Shown here piece after piece: positions 18,593-28,246 of a DNA stretch of 64,000 nt. The notes under the pieces were generated by a model. The model did not search any database, was not told the DNA's origin, and saw only the letters and a program-made list of their open reading frames with translations. The translations under genes were made by a program, and so were the position numbers. Position 1 is the stretch's first letter. Each line of letters begins with the position of its first letter. Source of the DNA: Mesonia aquimarina (lineage in GTDB: Bacteria > Bacteroidota > Bacteroidia > Flavobacteriales > Flavobacteriaceae); assembly GCF_003667275.1 (NCBI RefSeq), contig NZ_RCNV01000004.1:148758-212757 (forward strand), read 5' to 3'.

Positions 18593-20827
18593 ATGAAAAA
18601 AGTTCTACCATTTATAATTTTGCTATTTTCTGGTTTTATGCTATTTGCTCAAAACCCTTGGTCTAAAGCAAACCAGCGAGGTGCAAATGAAGATGACCTT
18701 TTAAATAAAAATTTAACTGTCAAAAATTATACACTTTTTGCTTTAGATGAATCATTTTTAAATCAACATATTTCTAAAGCACCACAGAGAAACACCACTG
18801 AAAAAAGTAATGCAGAATTATATTTTCCAGTTTCCGGTTCATCGTTTAAACTATTCAAGCTGTATAAAACGAAAACGTTGAGTGAAGGTTTAGCTAAAAA
18901 ATTCCCATCAATAAAATCGTACATAGGAGAAACAGCAGACAAAAAATACAAGATTAGAATCACCTTAAGTCCGCAAGGTTTTTTTGGAATGATTTCTCAT
19001 GGGGAAGAAATAACTTATATTAATCCTAACAACAAATCTGGAAGTATTTACACTGTATTCAGGAAGAAATCAATTACCGCTACAAATACTTTTCTAAACT
19101 GTTTATCTGATAAAAAAATATCCGCAAAGAAATCTACACAACCGGTAACACAGGCTGATGTAGATGATGCAACCTTACGAAATTATGAACTTGCCGTAGC
19201 TACAACAGGAGAATATGCCCAGTTTCATATTAATCAAATGAATTTAAATAATGCCTCTACATTTCAACAAATGACAGGAGTCTTGGCAGCAATCACCACA
19301 ACGATTGATCGCGTAAATGAAGTTTACGAGCGTGATTTAGCAATAACATTTACATTAGTTCCTAATAATGATTTAATTATTTATTTAAATCCAAATACAG
19401 ATCCTTTTACAAACTCCAACCCAGGAATTCTCATTAACGAAAGTCAAACAGAAATTAATAGTACAATTGGTAACTCAAATTATGATATTGGTCACACATT
19501 TAGTACAGGAGCTGGTGGATTAGCTGCACTTTTTTCGGTTTGTACTAATGCAAAAGCTAGCGGAGTTACTGGAATATCGGCACCTATAGGAGATCCTTTT
19601 GATGTGGACTATGTTTGTCATGAATTTGGCCACCAATTTGGCGCTAACCACACGTTTAATGGTGATAATGGAAGCTGTGGGAGTAACAGAAATAATGCAA
19701 CCGCAGTAGAACCCGGAAGTGGTGTAACTATAATGGGATATGCCGGTTTATGTCCGGGTGAAAATATTCAAAATAATAGTATTCCCTTTTTTCACGCCAT
19801 TAGTATAGATGAAATTTTTAATAATCTAACTAATGGTCCAGGGGGAGCTTGCCCTGATAATCAACCTATTTCAAATCAAGCTCCGGTTATACAAACGGTT
19901 CCTAATTATACTATTCCCTCAAGAACTGCTTTTGCCTTAGAAGCTAGCGCAACGGATGCTGATGGAGATAATTTAACCTATAGTTGGGAGCAGGTAGACA
20001 ATGAAATTGCCATAGCACCACCTTCTGCTTTTTCTTCAGAAGGCGCTTTATTTAGATCTGTTGATGCTTCAAGTTCACCTATTAGATATTTTCCTCAATT
20101 AGCGAATATAGTAGATGGTAATCTAACACCCACTTGGGAAGTTATACCGATTGTAGCTAGAGATATAAATTTTAGCTTAACGGTCAGAGACAATAATCCT
20201 AATGGCGGTCAAAATACTCGTGAAGATTTTTCTATAAATGTCACTAGTAATGGACCATTTAGAGTCACTAGTCAAAATAACTCAAGTCTTTCCTATAATC
20301 AAAATGAAACCGTTCCTATAACATGGGATGTTGCAGGAACTACTGGCAACGGAATTAATACACCAACAGTTGATATTTTATTATCTTATGATAATGGAGT
20401 AACTTTTCCTGAAGTTTTAATAAGTAACGTCCCTAATGATGGATTACAAAATATTTCTACTCCAATAGGTACCGCTTCTGAAAATTGTAGAATTATGGTA
20501 AAAGCTGTAGATAATATTTTTCTGGCCGTAAATTCTGAGCCTTTTGAAATTACAAATATTTTGAGTAATCCTACGGTACAAAATATTCCATTTGCTTTAT
20601 ACCCTAACCCTACAAATAATGGAAAATTTGTTGTCAATTTAGATAATAGTGGAGAACCGGCAAGATTAACAATTTATAATTTACAAGGTAGATTAATCTA
20701 CACTCAAGATTTACAACAGAATATTAATAAACATTCTATAAACTTAAACAATCCACAATCAGGCCTTTATCTTGTAAAAGTTTCTAAAGGATCCAATACT
20801 ATTGTAAAGAAATTGCTTGTTAAATAG
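18593..20827 (+). CDS. Secreted reprolysin-type zinc metalloprotease with T9SS type A sorting domain
   Basis: From the ATG at 18593 the protein has 744 residues with a signal peptide (MKKVLPFIILLFSGFMLFAQ). A propeptide-like region precedes the catalytic domain carrying the metzincin zinc motif HEFGHQFGANH at residues 343-353, with the Met-turn nearby in TIMGYAGLC. A cadherin/fibronectin-like beta region follows (SATDADGDNLTYSWEQVDN). The last ~75 residues are a type A T9SS sorting domain (FALYPNPTNNGKFVV...GLYLVKVSKG...KKLLVK), so the enzyme is secreted through PorSS and attached to or released from the cell surface. An earlier in-frame ATG at 18563 was rejected because the signal peptide starts at 18593. 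It is 5 bases from a convergent lipoprotein gene. Confidence 0.93.
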   Translation: MKKVLPFIILLFSGFMLFAQNPWSKANQRGANEDDLLNKNLTVKNYTLFALDESFLNQHISKAPQRNTTEKSNAELYFPVSGSSFKLFKLYKTKTLSEGLAKKFPSIKSYIGETADKKYKIRITLSPQGFFGMISHGEEITYINPNNKSGSIYTVFRKKSITATNTFLNCLSDKKISAKKSTQPVTQADVDDATLRNYELAVATTGEYAQFHINQMNLNNASTFQQMTGVLAAITTTIDRVNEVYERDLAITFTLVPNNDLIIYLNPNTDPFTNSNPGILINESQTEINSTIGNSNYDIGHTFSTGAGGLAALFSVCTNAKASGVTGISAPIGDPFDVDYVCHEFGHQFGANHTFNGDNGSCGSNRNNATAVEPGSGVTIMGYAGLCPGENIQNNSIPFFHAISIDEIFNNLTNGPGGACPDNQPISNQAPVIQTVPNYTIPSRTAFALEASATDADGDNLTYSWEQVDNEIAIAPPSAFSSEGALFRSVDASSSPIRYFPQLANIVDGNLTPTWEVIPIVARDINFSLTVRDNNPNGGQNTREDFSINVTSNGPFRVTSQNNSSLSYNQNETVPITWDVAGTTGNGINTPTVDILLSYDNGVTFPEVLISNVPNDGLQNISTPIGTASENCRIMVKAVDNIFLAVNSEPFEITNILSNPTVQNIPFALYPNPTNNGKFVVNLDNSGEPARLTIYNLQGRLIYTQDLQQNINKHSINLNNPQSGLYLVKVSKGSNTIVKKLLVK

Positions 20828-20832
20828 ATAAC

Positions 20833-21342
20833 TTAATAACTCAACTCTAAACTATCTATTATTTGCGGAACACTATTATTTTTGAAGTCTAATTGCAGCT
20901 TTCCATTTTTTATAGAAAGTCTACCTTCAGTAATTTTAAAATAACCTGCTGCACCTTTGCAATAGCAAAACCTACCATGAATTAATTTTACTTTCTGTAA
21001 ATTATCATTTTCATAGAACAAAGTGTTTTCTTGTGAAGGGATTTCAAAAATAACTTCTTCTTTGTATTGAGCATCTTCTGCCTCTTGAGCCATTTTTTGT
21101 GTATAGGTAAATTTTATAACTTTAGAAGATGTATTTGTTATAAATTTTGGAAATAACATATCTGCGTCATCTTTTTGCATCAATATACTCGTGTCCTCCA
21201 TAACTTCCACAATGCAATCTCCTGATTTTTTGCAAGCACTTTCTAAAGTAACATTCTGACTAATAGACTTTTCAAAAGATTCTGTTTTCACGGATTTACA
21301 CGAAAAAAATAATGTCAACACTAGTAATAAAAATACTCTCAT
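20833..21342 (-). CDS. Hypothetical lipoprotein
   Basis: The 169-residue protein begins MRVFLLLVLTLFFSCKS with a lipobox cysteine at C15, so it is probably a lipid-anchored envelope protein. The mature part is mostly beta with several Cys (ACKKSGDCIV, RFCYCKGAAGY), possibly disulfide-linked. I do not recognise the family. It converges on the secreted metalloprotease with only 5 bases between stop codons, and diverges from the SRPBCC operon, with a 124-base gap. A functional link to the protease cannot be claimed from convergence alone. Confidence 0.75.
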   Translation of the reverse strand: MRVFLLLVLTLFFSCKSVKTESFEKSISQNVTLESACKKSGDCIVEVMEDTSILMQKDDADMLFPKFITNTSSKVIKFTYTQKMAQEAEDAQYKEEVIFEIPSQENTLFYENDNLQKVKLIHGRFCYCKGAAGYFKITEGRLSIKNGKLQLDFKNNSVPQIIDSLELSY

Positions 21343-21466
21343 AAAATAGGGTTTTTTTAAAAATAAGCTTTTTCAAATGCTTTAAACCGTATTGAAAGAA
21401 AAGAATAACTTTTGTTTAACTTTTTTTGCTTTTATTTAAACATAAAGTTGATTAATTTAGTTTTTG

Positions 21467-21931
21467 ATGAAAATATATACACTACACAAAAAACAAAATT
21501 TGCCAATATCTTTAGAAAAAGCTTGGCAATTTTTAGCAGATCCAAAAAACCTTAAAGAAATTACGCCAGACTATATGGGCTTTAATATTAAAGGTGGCGC
21601 AGATCGTCAAATGTACGAGGGTCAAATTATTGAATATATAGTTACACCAATTTTAGGAATTAAAACTAAATGGGTTACGGAAATTACGCACGTAAAAAAT
21701 AAAGAATATTTTGTAGACGAACAACGCTTCGGCCCTTATAAGCTTTGGCATCATAAACATTTTATAAAAGAAATTGATGGTGGCGTAGAAATGGAAGATT
21801 TACTACATTATAAATTACCGATGGGAAAATTAGGTCAGCTAACACATCCTTTTTTGGTAAAACCAAAACTCGAAGAAATATTTCAATACAGAGAGAAAAA
21901 ATTAGAAGAACTTTTCGGAAAATATAAATAG
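21467..21931 (+). CDS. SRPBCC/START-like ligand-binding protein
   Basis: The 154-residue protein matches the SRPBCC helix-grip pattern: KKQNLPISLEKAWQFLADPKNLKEITPDYMGF at the N-terminus, then KWVTEITHVKNKEYFVDEQ, GPYKLWHHKHFIKE, and a long C-terminal helix. Such proteins bind hydrophobic ligands, with no catalytic residue to name. The ATG at 21467 is preferred over TTG at 21464. It heads a three-gene run with an SDR (2 bases on) and a photolyase; this SRPBCC-SDR-photolyase order is seen in other marine bacteria from memory and suggests a role in light or oxidative stress. Confidence 0.85.
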   Translation: MKIYTLHKKQNLPISLEKAWQFLADPKNLKEITPDYMGFNIKGGADRQMYEGQIIEYIVTPILGIKTKWVTEITHVKNKEYFVDEQRFGPYKLWHHKHFIKEIDGGVEMEDLLHYKLPMGKLGQLTHPFLVKPKLEEIFQYREKKLEELFGKYK

Positions 21932-21933
21932 TT

Positions 21934-22629
21934 ATGAAAAACATCTTACTCATTGGCGGAAGCTACGGAATTGGTTTTCAAGTTGCTAAAGAACTTCAAA
22001 ACGATTACAACATTTTTATAGCCTCAAGAACAAATGAAAAATTAAACGATTTAAATGTAACGCATCTAGAATTTGATGCTTATAAAGACGAAATCGAAAA
22101 TTTAGATCTTCCCGAAACCATAGACGGTTTAGTTTATTGTCCAGGAACAATCAATCTAAAACCTTTTAAAATGCTTTCGGCAGAGGCTTTTGAGAAAGAT
22201 ATACAGAAAAATTTCATTTCATTGGTAAATGTTCTAAAAGGCTTACTTCCAAAACTTCAAAATTCAAATCAAGCAAGTTTGGTTTTTTACAGTACTATTG
22301 CTGTGCAAACCGGAATGCCTTTTCATACAAGCGTTGCCGCAGCAAAAGGTGCAATTGAAGGTTTCGCAAAATCACTTGCAGCAGAATATGCACCAAAAAT
22401 TCGAGTAAATGTAATCGCGCCATCGCTAACCGACACGCCACTTTCTGAGAAACTATTAAATAATAACAAGAAAAAGGAAAAAATGAATGAGCGTCATCCG
22501 CTTAAGCGTGTCGGTAAAAAAGAAGATTTGGCTTATATGACTGCTTTTTTACTGTCTGATAAAAGTAGCTGGATTACCGGTCAGGTTTTTGGAGTCGATG
22601 GCGGACTTTCTTCATTAAATTTAAATTAA
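21934..22629 (+). CDS. SDR family protein lacking the catalytic tyrosine
   Basis: The 231-residue protein has the classical SDR cofactor motif GGSYGIGFQVA (residues 7-17), the Asn/Gly region LVYCPGTINL in place of NNAG, and the C-terminal TGQVFGVDGG motif. In the active-site helix the sequence is PFHTSVAAAKGAIEG. The Lys of YxxxK is kept but the position four residues before it is Val (codon GTT) instead of Tyr. The usual Ser is present in FYSTIAV. NADP-dependent oxidoreduction by the normal Ser-Tyr-Lys mechanism is therefore doubtful, and it may bind a nucleotide without reducing. It follows the SRPBCC gene by 2 bases and its stop overlaps the photolyase start (TAATG). Confidence 0.85.
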   Translation: MKNILLIGGSYGIGFQVAKELQNDYNIFIASRTNEKLNDLNVTHLEFDAYKDEIENLDLPETIDGLVYCPGTINLKPFKMLSAEAFEKDIQKNFISLVNVLKGLLPKLQNSNQASLVFYSTIAVQTGMPFHTSVAAAKGAIEGFAKSLAAEYAPKIRVNVIAPSLTDTPLSEKLLNNNKKKEKMNERHPLKRVGKKEDLAYMTAFLLSDKSSWITGQVFGVDGGLSSLNLN

Positions 22630-23939
22630 TGAGTACACAAAAATATAGCATATTTTGGTTTCGAAGAGACTTAAGAATAGACGATAATGTTGGTTTTTTA
22701 GCTGCTTTAAAAAGTGATTATCCGGTTTTACCCATTTTTATTTTTGATACTGAAATTTTAAACGATTTACCAAAAGATGATGCTCGTGTAACTTTTATAT
22801 ATCAGAAAACTCAAGAAATAAGAAGAATTTTTCAAGAGAAATATGACAGTTCACTTGCTATTTATCAAGGAAAACCTGAAGAAATTTTTAAAAAACTAGT
22901 TGAAGATTTTTCGATTGCTGAAGTTTATACTAATCGCGATTATGAACCTTACGCAAAAGAACGGGATGAAAAAATAGATGATTTTTTAGCTGACCATAAT
23001 ATTGAATTTAAAACCTTTAAAGATCAAGTTATTTTTGAAAAAAGTGAGGTTGTAAAAAAAGATGAAACGCCATATTTGGTTTACACGCCATATATGAAAC
23101 AATGGAAGAAAAAATTTGATACTAAAAAATTAAGAATTCATTATACTTCGCAATATTTAAAAAATTTAATTCAAAATTCTCGCTTACCAAACTTATCACT
23201 TTCAGATATTGGTTTTGAAAAATCTACTATTGAAGTGCCAGAATATGAATTAACGCCTACTTTAATTGAAGAATATGATGAAAAAAGAAATATTCCTTCT
23301 AAAAACGGAACTTCAAATTTAAGTCCGCATCTGCGATTTGGAACTGTTGGCATCAGAAAAATAATAAAAAAAGCGATACAAGAAAAAGATGAAACTTTTT
23401 TTGAAGAGCTCATTTGGCGAGAATTCTTTATGCAAATTCTATATCATTATCCTAAAACGGTAACCGATGCTTTTAAAGAAAAATACGACCGAATTGAATG
23501 GCGAAACAACAAAGCTGAATTTAATAAATGGAAGGAAGGAAAAACCGGCTATCCTTTAGTAGATGCGGGAATGCGACAATTAAATAATTCTGGAATAATG
23601 CACAATCGAGTCCGAATGGTTGTGGGTAGTTTTTTATGCAAACATTTATTGATCGATTGGCGTTGGGGCGAAGCTTATTTTGCTGAAAAATTACTCGATT
23701 ACGAAATGTCTTCTAATGTGGGAAATTGGCAATGGGTTGCTGGAAGTGGCGTTGATGCTACGCCTTATTTCAGAATTTTTAATCCGACTTCGCAACTCGA
23801 TAAATTTGATAAAGACCGAAAATACGTAAAAAAATGGGTTCCTGAATTTGATACCGAAGATTACCCAGAACCAATGGTAAATCACAAAGAAGCACGTGAA
23901 CGTTGTTTAAAAGTTTATAAAAAAGCGGTTAGTAATTAA
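22629..23939 (+). CDS. phr: Deoxyribodipyrimidine photo-lyase (cryptochrome/photolyase family)
   Basis: The 436-residue flavoprotein has an N-terminal alpha/beta antenna domain ([20 protein letters not shown]) and a C-terminal FAD-binding helical domain. The latter contains [47 protein letters not shown], and the family hallmark [24 protein letters not shown]. It repairs UV-induced cyclobutane pyrimidine dimers using blue light. Length fits class I CPD photolyases without extra tail. It overlaps the SDR by one base and its 3' end overlaps the convergent kdsB by 4 bases. Confidence 0.93.
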   Translation: MSTQKYSIFWFRRDLRIDDNVGFLAALKSDYPVLPIFIFDTEILNDLPKDDARVTFIYQKTQEIRRIFQEKYDSSLAIYQGKPEEIFKKLVEDFSIAEVYTNRDYEPYAKERDEKIDDFLADHNIEFKTFKDQVIFEKSEVVKKDETPYLVYTPYMKQWKKKFDTKKLRIHYTSQYLKNLIQNSRLPNLSLSDIGFEKSTIEVPEYELTPTLIEEYDEKRNIPSKNGTSNLSPHLRFGTVGIRKIIKKAIQEKDETFFEELIWREFFMQILYHYPKTVTDAFKEKYDRIEWRNNKAEFNKWKEGKTGYPLVDAGMRQLNNSGIMHNRVRMVVGSFLCKHLLIDWRWGEAYFAEKLLDYEMSSNVGNWQWVAGSGVDATPYFRIFNPTSQLDKFDKDRKYVKKWVPEFDTEDYPEPMVNHKEARERCLKVYKKAVSN

Positions 23940-24685
23940 TTAGCTAATAATTTTCTAGCTTTTTCTAAATCCTCCGGGGTATCGATACCGATTGTTTTTA
24001 AATCGGTTTCTACCATTTTTATATTTTTCCCGTATTCTAAATAACGGAGGCATTCTATTTTTTCAGCATTTTCAAGCTCAAGCATAGGTAAGTTGTAAAA
24101 ATCCATTATAGCTTTTTTTCTAAACGCATAAATTCCAATGTGTTTAAAATGCGTAACATTGGCTTCTTCATTTCGAACAAACGGAATTGGCGATCTTGAA
24201 AAATAAAGTGCAAAATCATTCTTATTGGTGATCACTTTTACATGATTCGGGTTCAAAATATCTTCTTCGGTTTCTAAAGCTGTTTTTAAGGAAGCTAAAT
24301 CTATTTCGGCAGCATCTTCTGCATAAAAAACTTCTAGCAATTTTTCTAAACTTTTTTGCTGAATAAAAGGTTCATCTCCTTGAACATTTACGACAATATC
24401 AACCTCTAAATTTTCTACAGCTTCTGCAATTCTATCACTTCCGCAGTCGTGTTCTTTTTTACTTTTTATAGCCTTCCCTCCTATTTTTTCAATTTCATTA
24501 AAAATAATATCGCTATCGGTTACCACGTAAACTTCCTGAAAAAGATTGGTTTCTACTGCAGCTTCATAAGTTCGTTGAATTACTGTTTTTCCTGCTAAAT
24601 CTTTCATTAATTTTCCGGGAAAACGAGAAGCGGCATAACGCGCCGGAATCATTGCAATAACTTTTAATTTTGAAGGCTTTTTCAT
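23936..24685 (-). CDS. kdsB: 3-deoxy-manno-octulosonate cytidylyltransferase
   Basis: The 249-residue enzyme activates Kdo to CMP-Kdo for lipid A-core assembly. It carries the nucleotidyltransferase N-terminus [23 protein letters not shown], the metal-binding NVQGDEPFI, and the Kdo-specific stretch [11 protein letters not shown], then [19 protein letters not shown]. Length and motifs are standard. It lies 6 bases downstream of the RecD-like helicase gene and is likely co-transcribed with it. Its partner kdsC is encoded in this window at 10.5 kb on the other strand. Confidence 0.95.
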   Translation of the reverse strand: MKKPSKLKVIAMIPARYAASRFPGKLMKDLAGKTVIQRTYEAAVETNLFQEVYVVTDSDIIFNEIEKIGGKAIKSKKEHDCGSDRIAEAVENLEVDIVVNVQGDEPFIQQKSLEKLLEVFYAEDAAEIDLASLKTALETEEDILNPNHVKVITNKNDFALYFSRSPIPFVRNEEANVTHFKHIGIYAFRKKAIMDFYNLPMLELENAEKIECLRYLEYGKNIKMVETDLKTIGIDTPEDLEKARKLLAN

Positions 24686-24691
24686 AAAAAA

Positions 24692-26113
24692 TTAGTTAAA
24701 AAATTCATCTTTAAATCCGATAAGGTATAATTTGTCTTTAGCGCGCGTACAAGCGGTGTACAACCATCGCAAATAATCTTCGGTAATTCCGTCTTTTAAA
24801 TAAGGTTGTTCTACAAAAACGGTGCTCCATTGCCCACCTTGCGATTTATGACATGTCATTGCATAGCTGAATTTTACTTGTAAGGCATTAAAATATTTAT
24901 TGTTTTTTACCTTCAAAAATTTCTTGTATTTACTGCGTTCATCCTCATAATCTTTCATTACTTCTTCGTACAATCGGTTAGATTCTTCGTAAGGTAAAGA
25001 AGGCGTGTTAGCATCTAAGGTGTCCAAAATTAAGACCGTTTCAAACGGGCGCATATTTGGGTAATCTACCATCTGAATTTTCACTTCAGCAAAGCGAAAA
25101 CCGTATAAATTTTTAATGTCAAAAATTTCTAATATTTCAATTATATCGCCATTCGCAATAAATCCGGCATCAGAATTTGGTTTAATCCAAAAATAATTAT
25201 TTTTGACCACCATTAAAAAATCACCGGCAGCTAATTCACTTTCGCGAAAAAGAATTCTAGATCTAATTTGTTGATTGTAAATGTTTGCTCGCTTGTTAGA
25301 CCTTACCACAATTGCGGTTTCTTCGTGCCCATTATTATCGTAAGCTTCATTAATAGCGTTCATAATTTCGTAGCCATCGGTTAAGCGCTCGAAATCTTTC
25401 CCGACTTTTTCTTTAAATTTAAACGTATCGTAAAATTCATCTTTTAAGGCTTCACGAAGTAAGGTTGCGTTTTCTAAAATTCCGCTTTTTTCTTGCTGAC
25501 GAACAACTTCGTTTAACTCCAAATGTGTTACTTCTTTTTGATAAGTTAAGCCTAGCTTATTTTGATCTAAAGCCGGACTCAATGTTAGATTTACCGGTGG
25601 TAATTGTGCAGTATCACCTATAAAAATTAATTTACAGTTATGTCCTGCGTAGACGTAATCTATTAAATCATCTAACAACGAACCGTTTTCAAAAAGTTTA
25701 GAATCGCTAGGATAATCCGAAATCATAGAAGCTTCATCTACAATAAAAATAGTATTCTTATGCTTATTGGGTTGAAGTGTAAACTGCAATTTTGCAGCTC
25801 CAGATTTTTTTGGGTAATAAATTTTTTTATGAATGGTATGCGCCTGATATCCTGAGTAATTACTCATCACTTTTGCAGCTCTACCGGTAGGTGCGGCCAA
25901 TACAGGACTTTTTTTTAGCTTCCATAAATTTTTAACAACCGTACCAATTATAGTAGTTTTTCCAGTTCCGGCATAACCTTTGAGGACAAATAATTGATCT
26001 TTGTCATCGCTTACAATAAATTCTGAAAGTTTTTGTAAAGCTATATCTTGTTGACTTGTTACTTGATGTTCAAAGTCTTTTATTAAAAGTTTATAAAATT
26101 CTTGTGCAGTCAT
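24692..26113 (-). CDS. RecD-like superfamily 1 ATP-dependent helicase
   Basis: From the ATG at 26113 the protein has 473 residues. Walker A is GYAGTGKTT (46-54), Walker B with the helicase II signature is FIVDEASMIS, motif III is IFIGDTAQLPPV, and the C-terminal UvrD_C_2-like motifs are MTCHKSQGGQW and LYTACTRAKDKLYLIGF. It resembles RecD2/Pif1-type 5'-3' helicases, without the N-terminal extension of RecD2. A longer frame starting at 26152 was rejected because a TATCTTTG promoter element (26140-26147) lies within it. Its exact role in repair or recombination is unknown; kdsB follows 6 bases later. Confidence 0.9.
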   Translation of the reverse strand: MTAQEFYKLLIKDFEHQVTSQQDIALQKLSEFIVSDDKDQLFVLKGYAGTGKTTIIGTVVKNLWKLKKSPVLAAPTGRAAKVMSNYSGYQAHTIHKKIYYPKKSGAAKLQFTLQPNKHKNTIFIVDEASMISDYPSDSKLFENGSLLDDLIDYVYAGHNCKLIFIGDTAQLPPVNLTLSPALDQNKLGLTYQKEVTHLELNEVVRQQEKSGILENATLLREALKDEFYDTFKFKEKVGKDFERLTDGYEIMNAINEAYDNNGHEETAIVVRSNKRANIYNQQIRSRILFRESELAAGDFLMVVKNNYFWIKPNSDAGFIANGDIIEILEIFDIKNLYGFRFAEVKIQMVDYPNMRPFETVLILDTLDANTPSLPYEESNRLYEEVMKDYEDERSKYKKFLKVKNNKYFNALQVKFSYAMTCHKSQGGQWSTVFVEQPYLKDGITEDYLRWLYTACTRAKDKLYLIGFKDEFFN

Positions 26114-26139
26114 TAAAAAGTAAAGCTTTAGATAAAAAC

Positions 26140-26147
26140 CAAAGATA
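26140..26147 (-). promoter_or_regulatory. Putative -7 element of the helicase-kdsB unit
   Basis: TATCTTTG on the minus strand fits TAnnTTTG and lies 26 bases before the ATG at 26113. Confidence 0.5.
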
Positions 26148-26193
26148 ACCACGGATTTTTATCTTGGAAACTTTTACGAATAAAAAAAAGTTG

Positions 26194-26201
26194 TAGATTT
26201 G
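26194..26201 (+). promoter_or_regulatory. Putative -7 element of the rsmD operon
   Basis: TAGATTTG fits TAnnTTTG and lies 35 bases before the ATG at 26237. Confidence 0.45.
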
Positions 26202-26236
26202 CGTAGATACAAATTAAATTATAAAAATACTTGGGA

Positions 26237-26887
26237 ATGAGACTTGTAATTCAATTGATTCTTTGGGCGGTTATTGGTGTTTTAGGTTACCTTACTTTTA
26301 TGTCTGTGTATGAACCTATTCAATTTAATAAAGTAAAAGAAGCCCGTTACCAAAAAGTAATTGAACGTTTAAAAGATATTCGTAAGGCAGAACTTGCTCA
26401 TAAAGAGGTAACAGGGAAATTTACCGGAAGCTTTGATAGCTTAGTTCGTTTTATAGATACAGCAGAATATACGATTACACAGCGTAGAGATACTTCATAT
26501 TTAGATAAAGAATATCAAAAAAATTATGGAGTAGATAAAATGATTCAAGATGTAATTGTAGATACTATTGGTACTGCACCGGTAAAAGATTCTATCTTCA
26601 AAAACTCTAGTCGTTACAAGAAAATGATGTATGTTCCTACAACAGATAAGAAAAAGTTTGACTTAGCTGCCGGAACGGTTTATAAAAACAATACAAATAT
26701 TCCTGTATTTGAAGTAAAGGTTGCAAAAGATGTAATCTTAGCAGATCAAGATTCTGATGAAGTTGCTTTAGAAAAACAAGTGATTTCTGTTGATGGCGTA
26801 AATGGAGAATACTTAAAAGTAGGTTCTTTAGAAGAAGTAAACACCAACGGAAACTGGCCTAAAGTTTATGGAGCAAACGACGAGTAA
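26237..26887 (+). CDS. Membrane-anchored hypothetical protein (first gene of rsmD operon)
   Basis: The 216-residue protein has a single N-terminal hydrophobic helix (MRLVIQLILWAVIGVLGYLTF), followed by an amphipathic helix (FNKVKEARYQKVIERLKDIRKAELAHKE) and a soluble, probably periplasmic domain. The helix-plus-coil start resembles pilin-like or PilO-like assembly proteins, but I cannot name a family. The ATG at 26237 is preferred to a TTG 6 bases earlier. It overlaps the following DUF3822 gene by 20 bases, so it is the head of a three-gene operon with DUF3822 and rsmD, a conserved set in Flavobacteriaceae. Confidence 0.75.
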   Translation: MRLVIQLILWAVIGVLGYLTFMSVYEPIQFNKVKEARYQKVIERLKDIRKAELAHKEVTGKFTGSFDSLVRFIDTAEYTITQRRDTSYLDKEYQKNYGVDKMIQDVIVDTIGTAPVKDSIFKNSSRYKKMMYVPTTDKKKFDLAAGTVYKNNTNIPVFEVKVAKDVILADQDSDEVALEKQVISVDGVNGEYLKVGSLEEVNTNGNWPKVYGANDE

Positions 26888-27701
26888 GCCTCATACAAAA
26901 CAATATAAATTGTCCATCTTGATTAATCAGGGTGGACTTTCTTTTTGTATTTCTAATATAGAAAACAATAAACTTGTGTCTTTTTTTACCGAAGATTTTT
27001 CTGAAAAAAAAGATCCTGAATATATTGAAAAGCAATTAGAACATATTTTAGCATATAAATTGAAAGATTATAAAAGTCAAATTGAAAAAGTAATCGCAAT
27101 TTATGCTAATCCTCTTTATACGCTTGTTCCACGGGCTATCTTTAATGAAAAAAAACTAACAGATTATTTAAAATATAATATTAAAATCTTACCGACAGAT
27201 GTGGCGGCGGTAGACCAACTTTCCACAACTGCTATAAATACTGTTTTTATTCCCTTTACAAATATTAATAATTACTTATTTGATAATTTTGGAGAGTTTA
27301 CATTTAAGCATGCTTCTAGTGTCTTAACTGAAAATGCAATCAAAAATAGCGGTGCAAAAACTCAAGTTTACATAAATGTACAGCATTTTAGTTTTGATAT
27401 TTGTATAGTAGATAGTAATAATAAATTACTGCTTTGTAATAACTTTCCTTATGAAAGTCCAGAAGATTTTGTGTACTATATTTTATTTACTTTTGAGCAA
27501 CTTTCACTAAATCCTGAAGAAATCCCAATTTATCTAAGTGGTTTTATTGATGAGGAAAAATCAGCTTACGCTCTGTTATACAAATATGTACGACATATAA
27601 ATTTTGTAGAAAATACTAGTCAAATAAATTTTGATGAACGTATTTTTACCAAACAAAAATATCATCAACATCACCTTATATTAAGTACCTTATGCGAATA
27701 G
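26868..27701 (+). CDS. DUF3822 family protein
   Basis: The 277-residue protein fits the DUF3822 family, which has an actin-like (ASKHA) two-lobed look. Features are YKLSILINQGGLSFCISNIENNKLVSF near the start, TQVYINVQHFSFDICIVDSNNKLLLCN in the second half, and PIYLSGFIDEEKS. No catalytic residue can be pointed to. In Bacteroidota this family is regularly encoded just before rsmD, here with a 10-base overlap, suggesting a shared function in ribosome or rRNA handling; this is inference from context. No signal peptide or membrane segment is seen, so it is cytosolic. Confidence 0.85.
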   Translation: MEQTTSKPHTKQYKLSILINQGGLSFCISNIENNKLVSFFTEDFSEKKDPEYIEKQLEHILAYKLKDYKSQIEKVIAIYANPLYTLVPRAIFNEKKLTDYLKYNIKILPTDVAAVDQLSTTAINTVFIPFTNINNYLFDNFGEFTFKHASSVLTENAIKNSGAKTQVYINVQHFSFDICIVDSNNKLLLCNNFPYESPEDFVYYILFTFEQLSLNPEEIPIYLSGFIDEEKSAYALLYKYVRHINFVENTSQINFDERIFTKQKYHQHHLILSTLCE

Positions 27702-28228
27702 TTTCCGGAAAATTTAAAGGAAAACGAATTGTAGCCCCAAAAAAGCTTCCAATCCGCCCCACAAAAGATATGGCAAAAGAGGCACTTTTTAATATTTTAG
27801 CTAATCGTGTACACTTTTCAAGTCTTTCTGTTTTAGACCTATTTGCAGGTTCTGGGAATATTAGTTACGAATTTGCTTCTAGAGGAACCGAAAATTTAAT
27901 AGCAGTTGATGCTAATTATAATTGTATAAAATTTATTAGTCAAACCTCCAATCAACTAGAAACACCAATAAACACTATAAAAAGTGATGTATTTAGTTAT
28001 TTAGAAACATGCAAACAAAAATTTGATCTTATTTTTGCTGATCCACCTTATGATTTTGAAACTGAGAAATTTCAAGAAATAAGTCACCTGGTTTTTTCTA
28101 ATAATTTAGTAAATGAAGAAGGTCTTTTAATTATTGAGCATTCTAAGCATACAGATTTATCAACTACTAAAAATTTTAAAGAACAGCGAAAATACGGAGG
28201 CTCTGTATTTTCTTTTTTTCACACTTAA
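27692..28228 (+). CDS. rsmD: 16S rRNA (guanine(966)-N(2))-methyltransferase
   Basis: The 178-residue enzyme begins MRIVSGKFKGKRIVAPKKLPIRPTKD, the RsmD N-terminal signature. It has the SAM-binding motif LDLFAGSGNISYEFASRG and the catalytic ADPPYDF motif (an NPPY-type sequence). It methylates N2 of G966 in helix 31 of 16S rRNA, on the assembled small-subunit particle. It overlaps the DUF3822 gene by 10 bases and is followed by a small unknown gene after 18 bases. Confidence 0.95.
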   Translation: MRIVSGKFKGKRIVAPKKLPIRPTKDMAKEALFNILANRVHFSSLSVLDLFAGSGNISYEFASRGTENLIAVDANYNCIKFISQTSNQLETPINTIKSDVFSYLETCKQKFDLIFADPPYDFETEKFQEISHLVFSNNLVNEEGLLIIEHSKHTDLSTTKNFKEQRKYGGSVFSFFHT

Positions 28229-28246
28229 CACTAATTAAATTTTTTT

